A DNA stretch of 64,000 bases from Marivita lacus (GTDB lineage: Bacteria > Pseudomonadota > Alphaproteobacteria > Rhodobacterales > Rhodobacteraceae), in the NCBI RefSeq assembly GCF_014637725.1, contig NZ_BMFC01000001.1, forward strand, positions 64,632 to 128,631. Reading direction: 5' to 3'. Each line of letters opens with the position of its first letter. Position 1 is the stretch's first letter. The notes beneath the pieces were generated by a model. That model was given only the letters and a program-made list of their open reading frames with translations, was not told the DNA's origin and ran no database searches. Below are positions 10,268-16,696 of this stretch, piece after piece. The translations under genes and the position numbers were made by a program.

Positions 10268-11796
10268 ATTTCGGTCTCAACCTCAAGCGCAAGGGGGGCC
10301 GCAGGCGCGGCCCTCAGATCATCGACCTGCAAAGGCCCGGACGGTTTCGACAAGCGGTTGCGCACCACCCAGTGCAACCGCGTCGAGGCCCGCGTGATCG
10401 CCACGTAGGCCAGCCGTTTCCACAAGGGCTGCCCCGCCTCGCTGCGCCCCATGCGGGCGGCGACTTCGAGGTCAGGTGCGAACACCTGAACCGTGTCCCA
10501 TTGTGAGCCCTGCGCCTTGTGGATTGTCACAGCAGCGCCATGCAGAAACGTGGCCCCCATGCGCGCGGCAAAGGGGATGAACGGCTCTTCCTCGTCCGGT
10601 TTCTCGATCTTGACGATAGAGGCAGCCGACACTTGCGGGTCTTCCGCCCCGATCACATGCAGGCGCGAAAACCCCGGCTTGCGCCCCGGCCCCAGATAGA
10701 TCACCTGCGCGCCCTTGATCAGGCCCCGCGCCTCAAGGTCCAGCCGTTTCTTGCGATGCTTGAGCGGCAGTTCCAGCCCGTCACAGATCAGCGGCTCGCC
10801 CTCCAGAAGCGAGTCCTCGGGTGCGCCATGCACCGCGCGGAAGGCGTTGATCAGCCGGATACGTGTCGCATTCCGCCAGACCAGAACCGGAGACCGCGCC
10901 ATCAGGTCCACTTCGACCCGCTGACCCAGAACAACACGGTCATCGGTGCGGGAAATGTCTTCGACCATCCTTTCGAAGCCGTAGAAATCAAGCTGCGGAT
11001 CAGCAAGCGCATGGGCCAGATCGAGAATGGGATTGTCCGCGTCCTGCCTGTGAATGCGGTTCAGGTTCAGCACCTGTGACGGGGCCAACGTTTCGAACAC
11101 CATCTTGCCGGACTGGTTCACCGGTGCCAACTGTGCCGGGTCGCCGAACAACAGCAGGTTCGGGAAAATCTCGCGCAGGTCCTCGACCTGCCGTTCATCC
11201 AGCATCGACGCCTCGTCGACGAACCCGATATCCAGCGGGTCTTCGCGCCGTTTCCAGCCGGTGATGAAATCCGATCCGCGCAAGCCCGCAGTCGCCAGCG
11301 CCGCAGGGATCGACTTGTGCAATTCGAAGGACACCTGCGCGCGGGCAAGCGCTTCTTCGGTCAGCCCCTCGATCTCGGGCTTGTCGCCATTGCCCATCAG
11401 CCATTCCGCGATGCGCTCATATTCGGGATCATAGACCGGCGTGTAGAGGATACGGTGAATGGTCGTCGCCGGAACTCCGCGCATCCGCAGCACGAACGCC
11501 GCCTTGTTGGTCGGAGCCAGCACCGCCAATGTCCGGCGGTCCTTGCGGCGACGGCCTTCGTAGTCGCCGGACACCACCTCTACACCCGCGCTATGCAGCG
11601 CCTTGCAGAGCTCGGCCAAGAGCAGCGTCTTTCCCGATCCGGCCTTGCCGGTGATCGCCATGATCCTGGCCTGACCCTCGCGCGGCGGCAGCAAAAGACC
11701 TTGGTCCAGATCGATGCCTGCCTCGCGCAGCATGTCGGCCACCGCATCATGCGCGGCAGCCTGATCTTCGGAATATGTGAGCGCGGGCAAGGTCAT
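10264..11796 (-). CDS. RecD-like superfamily 1 DNA helicase / AAA ATPase
   Basis: Stand-alone helicase of the RecD/Dda branch (510 residues). The Walker A motif AITGKAGSGKTLLLAEL is near residue 50, Walker B with FVDEASML near 193, helicase motif III-type GDPAQLAPV near 217, and the UvrD-type C-terminal motifs VTIHKAQGSQWDTV and LAYVAITRASTRLHWV lie between 423 and 475. It lacks the N-terminal RecB/RecC-interacting region of true RecD, so a RecBCD role is not implied. DNA repair or replication-fork processing is inferred. No neighbour explains it; it is followed on the same strand by luxI after about 40 bases in the opposite gene order. Confidence 0.88.
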   Translation of the reverse strand: MTLPALTYSEDQAAAHDAVADMLREAGIDLDQGLLLPPREGQARIMAITGKAGSGKTLLLAELCKALHSAGVEVVSGDYEGRRRKDRRTLAVLAPTNKAAFVLRMRGVPATTIHRILYTPVYDPEYERIAEWLMGNGDKPEIEGLTEEALARAQVSFELHKSIPAALATAGLRGSDFITGWKRREDPLDIGFVDEASMLDERQVEDLREIFPNLLLFGDPAQLAPVNQSGKMVFETLAPSQVLNLNRIHRQDADNPILDLAHALADPQLDFYGFERMVEDISRTDDRVVLGQRVEVDLMARSPVLVWRNATRIRLINAFRAVHGAPEDSLLEGEPLICDGLELPLKHRKKRLDLEARGLIKGAQVIYLGPGRKPGFSRLHVIGAEDPQVSAASIVKIEKPDEEEPFIPFAARMGATFLHGAAVTIHKAQGSQWDTVQVFAPDLEVAARMGRSEAGQPLWKRLAYVAITRASTRLHWVVRNRLSKPSGPLQVDDLRAAPAAPLALEVETEI

Positions 11797-11834
11797 GCGC
11801 GAACCCTATCGCGCCCACGCAGCAGGCACCAGCG

Positions 11835-12473
11835 TCAGGCAGCGTTCACACCCTGTTGCGGCACCACGTCACCGAAACTGGCCGCGAACCAGCCGCGCGA
11901 GACCTGCAACGGGATGCCCGCAACGCGTGATACCCGTTTTTGCGCCGCTTCGCTGAACTCCCACAAGCCGACGCTGATGGATTGCCGCCCCTCCCCTTTT
12001 GTACCCAACACCTCGGGAGCCGCGCCGATCCGATTGTAGATCCGCACCATGCGCGCATCGAACACACCGACAAAATGCTTGACCCCAAAGCCCTGCATGA
12101 TCTCTCCGCCTGCCAGCATCAACGCCGCCGCCATGCCGGGCTCCGAATGACGCGACAGGCAGAACCGCGTGCATTCCCAGATCAAGGGGCTTTGAAACGC
12201 CACACCACCGGTCAGATCAAGAAAATGCTCGTTCACCATGGTGCGCCCTGTTGTCGGCAGAAACCGCATCGACCCGCCATGCGCGCCTGCCGCCGTTTCC
12301 CAGATCGCGTAAAGCGGGTTCAGGTCGTCATAGGCATCGCGCTCCTGTCCTTGGGCATCGACCGTCACCTCCCACTCCAACCGGGTCTTGAACTGGTCCG
12401 CGCGGTCTTCGAACATGGTGCGGGCCAGACGCGGGTACTTGGCCAGTTGATCGCCGTACAGGTATCGAATCAT
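11835..12473 (-). CDS. luxI: LuxI-family acyl-homoserine lactone synthase
   Basis: Makes the N-acyl-homoserine lactone signal from S-adenosylmethionine and acyl-ACP. All the residues conserved in LuxI proteins are seen: R24, F28, W34, D46, D49, R70, F84, E100 and R103. Length of 212 residues is normal. The ATG at 12473 is preceded by GGAGG at a good spacing, but that Shine-Dalgarno is buried in a perfect stem-loop (12474-12505). It follows luxR on the same strand after 119 bases, so the two could be co-transcribed or luxI could have its own promoter. The acyl chain length cannot be read from the sequence. Confidence 0.95.
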   Translation of the reverse strand: MIRYLYGDQLAKYPRLARTMFEDRADQFKTRLEWEVTVDAQGQERDAYDDLNPLYAIWETAAGAHGGSMRFLPTTGRTMVNEHFLDLTGGVAFQSPLIWECTRFCLSRHSEPGMAAALMLAGGEIMQGFGVKHFVGVFDARMVRIYNRIGAAPEVLGTKGEGRQSISVGLWEFSEAAQKRVSRVAGIPLQVSRGWFAASFGDVVPQQGVNAA

Positions 12474-12505
12474 GAGCGTGTCCTCCGTTGCTGGAGGACA
12501 CGCTC
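12474..12505 (-). promoter_or_regulatory. Perfect stem-loop sequestering the luxI ribosome-binding site
   Basis: On the minus strand, the 13-base arm GAGCGTGTCCTCC, a 6-nt loop and the exactly complementary arm GGAGGACACGCTC run directly into the luxI ATG. The second arm contains the Shine-Dalgarno GGAGG and the first arm contains its complement CCTCC, so in mRNA the ribosome-binding site would be fully paired. There is no T-run, so it is not an intrinsic terminator. It might also, or instead, be a DNA operator, as it is a 32-bp dyad. Confidence 0.8.
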
Positions 12506-12592
12506 GTCTTCAGGGATGAATCGTTTCTTTTGTCACCGTACGTTGCATGGGCTCGGCGGAATCGTTTCCACTTTGGAACCAATCAGGCAGTC
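12506..12592 (-). promoter_or_regulatory. luxR-luxI intergenic region with a repeated GAATCGTTTC
   Basis: The decamer GAATCGTTTC (plus-strand reading) occurs at 12518-12527 and at 12559-12568, 41 bp apart, which is close to four helical turns. A small dyad TTCCA-AAG-TGGAA (minus strand) lies at 12567-12579. These lie where a luxI promoter and LuxR site would be expected. No canonical CT-N12-AG lux box was identified, so the assignment as regulatory DNA is an inference from position and repetition. Confidence 0.4.
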
Positions 12593-13321
12593 TCAGACAA
12601 CGATCTGTCCGCGCGCCATCGCGCGTGCGACGGCATGAGTGGTGTTCATCGCACCCAGCTTGAACCGGGCGCTTTCGATATAGACGCGCAGGGTGTGTTC
12701 CGAGATCGCCAGTGTTTCAGCCACCTGCGCCCGACTGTAGCCCACCGCAAGCAGCGTCATGGTTTCAACCTCGCGCGGCGACAGGGGCTGCGTCGGTTCA
12801 GGCTTGCGCCCCGGTTCCAGCATCAGCGCGGTCTGGTTGAAGTAATGCGCCAGAAGGATGAGGTCGCGGCGGTTGAGTTCGGTAAAGCTGTTCCATTGAT
12901 CGTCGTCACAGCTATGGCTCATCGTAAACAGGGCGAATTGACCGTTCGGACCGCGGATCGGGATGGAATAGCCCTGATGACCAACCCCGTGCGCCATCGC
13001 ATCTTTCATGAAGGCCCGCGCCGCCTTGCCGGACCAATCAAGCCGCTTCCAATCCACCGGGTGGAACCGCTGGTAGCAGCCGATCACGACCGGATCGATG
13101 CGCAAATAGCCCTTCTCGAGGTAACGGGCGACCCATTTCGGATCATAGGTGCCGCAGCCGTATTGAGTGCCATTGCTGGACACCCAGTGGTACACCATGT
13201 CGTCGACGGCGTAGTGATCGCGCAACCATTCGATGATGGTCTGCAATTCCTCAAGATGTTCGGCGCACTCCAGTCGTGCGATCACATCGTCCAGTTGAGG
13301 TACTTTCTCCAAGAAGCCCAC
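12593..13321 (-). CDS. luxR: LuxR-family autoinducer-binding transcriptional regulator
   Basis: Quorum-sensing regulator that binds an acyl-homoserine lactone and then DNA. The N-terminal autoinducer domain carries W63, Y67, D76, P77 and W91/W96, equivalent to the conserved pocket residues of TraR/LuxR. The C-terminal GerE-type helix-turn-helix (about 179-236, LSPREVETMTLLAVGYSRAQ) has the invariant Glu and Gly. The start is GTG at 13321 with AAGGGA seven bases upstream. A short ORF in another frame overlaps its first 71 bases. It is upstream of luxI, so the pair forms a complete local circuit. Confidence 0.95.
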   Translation of the reverse strand: MGFLEKVPQLDDVIARLECAEHLEELQTIIEWLRDHYAVDDMVYHWVSSNGTQYGCGTYDPKWVARYLEKGYLRIDPVVIGCYQRFHPVDWKRLDWSGKAARAFMKDAMAHGVGHQGYSIPIRGPNGQFALFTMSHSCDDDQWNSFTELNRRDLILLAHYFNQTALMLEPGRKPEPTQPLSPREVETMTLLAVGYSRAQVAETLAISEHTLRVYIESARFKLGAMNTTHAVARAMARGQIVV

Positions 13322-13466
13322 GGCTTATCCCTTTACCGCGCGCGCCGATCTCTGCCTGTGCAACCAATTGCGTATCGTCCAATTTGGCTGCCAGCGCATT
13401 CAGATCGTTCGCCGCGGCGAACGTCCTGAGGTCGGTCAACACATCAATGATCCAGTCATGTCCCAT
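13251..13466 (-). CDS. Small protein of unknown function upstream of and overlapping luxR
   Basis: The 71-residue ORF begins MGHDWIIDVLTDLRTFAAAN and continues with an amphipathic, helix-like segment rich in Ala, Leu and Asp. After about residue 42 it becomes Arg/Gly/Ser-rich and less protein-like, as if a frameshift has run it past an ancestral stop: GGATAA lies there in another frame. It has an AGGGTG-like ribosome site and lies directly behind the predicted promoter. It overlaps luxR by 71 bases, so it may act as a leader ORF coupling luxR translation. I do not recognise a family. Confidence 0.5.
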   Translation of the reverse strand: MGHDWIIDVLTDLRTFAAANDLNALAAKLDDTQLVAQAEIGARGKGISRGLLGESTSTGRCDRTTGVRRTS

Positions 13467-13487
13467 GACACCGTCACCCTGAGATAG

Positions 13488-13503
13488 TTAACGAAAGGTT
13501 AAC
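13488..13503 (-). promoter_or_regulatory. Perfect CtrA-type box (TTAA-N7-TTAA)
   Basis: The sequence TTAACGAAAGGTTAAC matches the alphaproteobacterial CtrA consensus TTAA-N7-TTAAC exactly, and the surrounding GTTAAC-N5-GTTAAC is readable in both orientations. It begins 21 bases upstream of the small ORF and spans the transcription start predicted from the promoter at 13507-13534. A site over the start point would be expected to repress. CtrA itself is not encoded here, so binding is inferred. Confidence 0.65.
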
Positions 13504-13506
13504 ACA

Positions 13507-13534
13507 ACTATAGCATGTGAAAAAATCTTGGCAA
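13507..13534 (-). promoter_or_regulatory. Predicted sigma-70-type promoter of the luxR operon
   Basis: On the minus strand TTGCCA (13534-13529) and TATAGT (13512-13507) are separated by 16 bases, a good match to housekeeping -35 and -10 elements in an AT-rich stretch. The expected start, about base 13500, falls inside the CtrA-type box. Confidence 0.5.
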
Positions 13535-13614
13535 ACTCCCTGATTTCAACTCCCCAATTATGGCGAGGATGAGAAATCCGATGGGACAGCCCCCCTTGCG
13601 TGCCGCTACAGCAT

Positions 13615-13647
13615 AAAAAAACCCGCGCACCGAAAGGCCCGCGGGTT
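13615..13647 (-). terminator. Intrinsic terminator of ccr
   Basis: On the minus strand the stem AACCCGCG/CGCGGGTT is followed by seven T residues, about 30 bases beyond the ccr stop codon. It should separate ccr transcription from the luxR promoter region downstream. Confidence 0.85.
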
Positions 13648-13676
13648 CGTGATAGCATCAAGACGTAAGCAGAGCG

Positions 13677-14963
13677 TTACGATCTGGCCGCAAGCGCGTC
13701 TTCGAACGTGCGCAACCCGGTCTTTGGGGCTTGCACCAGCACCGCCATATTGCCGGGCTTGTGCTCATTGCGCAGCATCTTGGTGTGGGCCTGCGGAATT
13801 TCATTCCACGGGAACACTTCGGACATGCACGGGTCCAGACGACGCTCCACCATTAACTGGTTCGCCGACGCGGCCTGCTTGAGATGGGCAAAATGCGATC
13901 CCTGAAGACGCTTCTGATGCATCCACATGTAGCGCACGTCAAAGGTACAGTTGAATCCGGTGGTGCCGGCGCAGATCACGACCATGCCGCCCTTCTTGCA
14001 GACCAGCGTGGAGACCGGGAAGGTCGACTCGCCCGGATGTTCGAACACCATGTCGACGTTCTTGCCCTTGCCCGTGATGTCCCAGATCGCCTTGCCGAAC
14101 TTGCGTGCTTCCTTGAGCCAGTCGTTGTATTCCGTGGTGCCCACCGTGGGCATCTGGCCCCAGCAGTTGAAATCCTTGCGGTTGATGACGCCCTTGGCCC
14201 CCATGGACATGACGAAATCACGCTTGTCCTCGTCCGAGATCACACCGATCGCATTGGCACCCGCCGTGTTGGCCAGCTGGATGGCATAAGACCCCAGCCC
14301 GCCCGACGCGCCCCACACCAGCACGTTCTGACCGGGCTTCAATTCATGCGGCGCGTGGCCGAACAGCATCCGGTAGGCTGTGGCCAGCGTCAGCGTGTAA
14401 CAGGCGCTTTCTTCCCATGTCAGGTGCTTGGGCCTCGGCATCAACTGCTGGGCCTGCACGCGGGTGAATTGCGAAAACGCACCATCCGGTGTCTCGTAGC
14501 CCCAGATCCGCTGGGTCGGAGACATCATCGGATCGCCGCCGTTACACTCCTCGTCGTCGCCATCATCCTGGTTGCAATGCACGACAACCTCGTCGCCAAC
14601 CTTCCAGCGCGTGACCTTGTCACCGACTTTCCAGACGATGCCGGCCGCGTCGGACCCAGCGATGTGATAGGGCAGCTTGTGACCGTCAAAGGGGCTGATC
14701 GGCTGGCCAAGGCCCGCCCAGACACCATTGTAATTCACACCGGCCGCCATCACGAGAACCAAGACTTCCTGGCTGTCGATCTCCCAGGTGTCGACCACTT
14801 CGACCGCAAAGGACTGCTCCGGCTCACCATGCCGTTCGCGGCGAATTGCCCAAGAGTACATCTGCTTGGGGACATAACCGAGAGGAGGCATCTCGCCGAT
14901 CTCGTACAAGTCTTTTTCGGGCGCATCATACGCCGCGATGCCGGTCTGCTGGTCGAGTGCCAT
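13677..14963 (-). CDS. ccr: Crotonyl-CoA carboxylase/reductase
   Basis: Key enzyme of the ethylmalonyl-CoA pathway: it reductively carboxylates crotonyl-CoA to ethylmalonyl-CoA with NADPH and CO2. The 428-residue MDR-type protein shows PYHIAGSDAAGIVWKVGD near residue 100, the nucleotide-binding VLVWGASGGLGSYAIQLA near 219, and the Ccr-specific NQDDGDDEECNGGDPM and FEHPGESTFPVS segments. ATG at 14963 is chosen because TGGAGG lies five bases upstream. It is transcribed away from the acyltransferase gene and ends in a clear terminator. Its partner ecm lies 1.7 kb away on the other strand. Confidence 0.97.
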   Translation of the reverse strand: MALDQQTGIAAYDAPEKDLYEIGEMPPLGYVPKQMYSWAIRRERHGEPEQSFAVEVVDTWEIDSQEVLVLVMAAGVNYNGVWAGLGQPISPFDGHKLPYHIAGSDAAGIVWKVGDKVTRWKVGDEVVVHCNQDDGDDEECNGGDPMMSPTQRIWGYETPDGAFSQFTRVQAQQLMPRPKHLTWEESACYTLTLATAYRMLFGHAPHELKPGQNVLVWGASGGLGSYAIQLANTAGANAIGVISDEDKRDFVMSMGAKGVINRKDFNCWGQMPTVGTTEYNDWLKEARKFGKAIWDITGKGKNVDMVFEHPGESTFPVSTLVCKKGGMVVICAGTTGFNCTFDVRYMWMHQKRLQGSHFAHLKQAASANQLMVERRLDPCMSEVFPWNEIPQAHTKMLRNEHKPGNMAVLVQAPKTGLRTFEDALAARS

Positions 14964-15043
14964 CGGAGCCTCCAAAAGTCATGTTCACGTCGTGCCGCAA
15001 TGCAGAATCGCAGCGTCTGACCCTGAAATATGATCGTCCTTGA

Positions 15044-15126
15044 AATTATGCAACCATAATTGCGCCATTTTTGTAATTTTATGACCGAGCAACTGCAGAA
15101 AAAATCTCGCGGCTGCAGAAATCTCT
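15044..15126. promoter_or_regulatory. Dyad and direct repeats upstream of ccr
   Basis: The AT-rich stretch upstream of ccr holds the inverted repeat AATTATG-CAAC-CATAATT at 15044-15061. It also has two copies of CTGCAGAAA, at about 15093 and 15113, each followed by ATCTC after zero or two extra As. Promoter or operator function for ccr is inferred from position only. Confidence 0.35.
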
Positions 15127-16469
15127 TACATCAAATGCTTGATGGAATTCGCATAGAATCCGACCAGCGGCTCCTGTCCCTCGGCCACCCTGATCCGCCC
15201 CGCCTCCTCGACCACCAACTGCCGCTCCATCAGGTTGCGCAGCCCGAATTCCACCGCGTAGTCGCGATTGTTGCGTGGAACATGTACCTGCGCCGATTCC
15301 AGTTGTTTCATCGCGTCAGTATAGACGATCTCGAGCGCGTCGCGTGTCATCGGACCGTTCTTCAACAGCAGATACGCGGTCAACGGGACCGGCAGCACCG
15401 GCACGGCAGCGGCGATGCGTGCCATGATCGTGGCGGACAACGCCTCCGGGCGAATGTCTCGCTCGGTCAGATGGCTCAGCGTCAGGGGCTCTCCGAAACT
15501 GACCGCTGCGTAACCGAAGCGATGGAACTTGCCGGTGATCCTCAGTCGGATCTGACGCAGGACCGCCATGAACACGACACTGATCCGCGCACGGAACTTG
15601 CGCTCTCCCTTGGCTTGCGCCTGCAAGAGGATCGTATCCTCGAGCACCCGGTCGTAATTCAGCGCGATCGGCACGAAAACCACATCGCGCTTGGCGCCTG
15701 CCGCCCCTTCGAGGATGTATTTCAGGATACCGACCTTCGGCCTTGCGAGACTGCCATCAAGGCTCAGCCCGCCTTCGGGAAACACCGCCTGCGTGACCCC
15801 CGCGCTGGTCGCCTGCTGGACGTATTTCGCCAACACCTTGCGATAGAGCTCGTTGCGCGATTTGCGCCGGATGAAATATGCCCCCATCGCCCGGATCAGC
15901 CGCGACAGGGGCCAGACCCGCGCCCATTCGCCGACCGCATAGGACAGCGCAGACCGATCCGCAGCAAGATAGGTGACCAGCACGTAATCCATGTTGGACC
16001 GGTGGTTCATCACGAACACAACCGTCGCCTTTGGATCGACATTGGCCAAACCCGCGTCCTGATGCACCATCCGCACCCGGTAGAGCGATGTGCTCAGAAA
16101 CCGCGCCGCCGTGATCGCAAAACCGAAATAGACCGACGCGGAAAAGGAGGGCACAATTTCGCGTGCATAGCGCCGCGCGCGCTCGAATGCCACATCTTCG
16201 CGGACACCCTCGGACTGGGCATGATCGACAATCGCCTGCGTCACCTCGGGATCATAGACCAGCCGCTGGATCATGTCCTGCCTGCGCAACAGCTTGAAGG
16301 GCTCGATCGGTCGGTCCAACCGTGCGTTCAGCCGCTTGACTGCTTTTTCCATCCGCCTGCGAAAGAACCACCGCACCGACGGGAACAGGAAATGCGACGC
16401 AAACGTCACCGCTGCGAAAAGCAGGATCAGAATGAAAGCCCAAAGCGGAAGCGTCACCTGCGAGGTCAT
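15126..16469 (-). CDS. 1-acylglycerol/glycerol-3-phosphate acyltransferase, PlsC-domain membrane protein
   Basis: Predicted membrane acyltransferase of phospholipid synthesis. One hydrophobic N-terminal helix (about residues 6-28) precedes a basic region. The acyltransferase motifs are NHRSNMDYVL (H-x4-D, near 177) and FPEGGLSLDG near 250, followed by the P-x-A-type motif VPIALNYDRVLED near 284. The 447-residue length is larger than PlsC and shorter than E. coli PlsB, so the acceptor, glycerol-3-phosphate or lysophosphatidate, is unclear. ATG at 16469 is preferred because the helix then lies at the N-terminus; an upstream in-frame start at 16598 adds 43 unconvincing residues. Confidence 0.85.
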   Translation of the reverse strand: MTSQVTLPLWAFILILLFAAVTFASHFLFPSVRWFFRRRMEKAVKRLNARLDRPIEPFKLLRRQDMIQRLVYDPEVTQAIVDHAQSEGVREDVAFERARRYAREIVPSFSASVYFGFAITAARFLSTSLYRVRMVHQDAGLANVDPKATVVFVMNHRSNMDYVLVTYLAADRSALSYAVGEWARVWPLSRLIRAMGAYFIRRKSRNELYRKVLAKYVQQATSAGVTQAVFPEGGLSLDGSLARPKVGILKYILEGAAGAKRDVVFVPIALNYDRVLEDTILLQAQAKGERKFRARISVVFMAVLRQIRLRITGKFHRFGYAAVSFGEPLTLSHLTERDIRPEALSATIMARIAAAVPVLPVPLTAYLLLKNGPMTRDALEIVYTDAMKQLESAQVHVPRNNRDYAVEFGLRNLMERQLVVEEAGRIRVAEGQEPLVGFYANSIKHLM

Positions 16470-16614
16470 GCCTGCATTCTTGCAACGAACCCGTGCGGGG
16501 TAAATGGCAAAGCGGATCCTGCCTGCAGATGCGACAACGCTCTGGCTTGGCTTGCCCCCGCGGCCTGACTTATGCTGTCGCGCAGCAGCCACGGTCACGC
16601 CGCAGCGCGGCGAA

Positions 16615-16644
16615 TTGACAAAGACATAAAGTTACGCGTATTCA
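16615..16644 (+). promoter_or_regulatory. Predicted promoter of ecm
   Basis: TTGACA at 16615-16620 and TATTCA at 16639-16644 are separated by 18 bases. They lie about 55 bases upstream of the ecm ATG, in the AT-richest part of the divergent intergenic region. The -35 match is perfect, the -10 is moderate. Confidence 0.45.
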
Positions 16645-16696
16645 TCACATCACGCAACAAGATTACAAACGCGAATCCCGCCCTGACGGAGCCGAC

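Noticed and set aside
12474-12505. Terminator between luxR and luxI
   Set aside because: The stem is strong but is followed directly by the luxI start codon with no T-run.
12565-12590. Canonical lux box upstream of luxI
   Set aside because: A short dyad is present but no 18-20 bp CT-N12-AG-type palindrome was found there.
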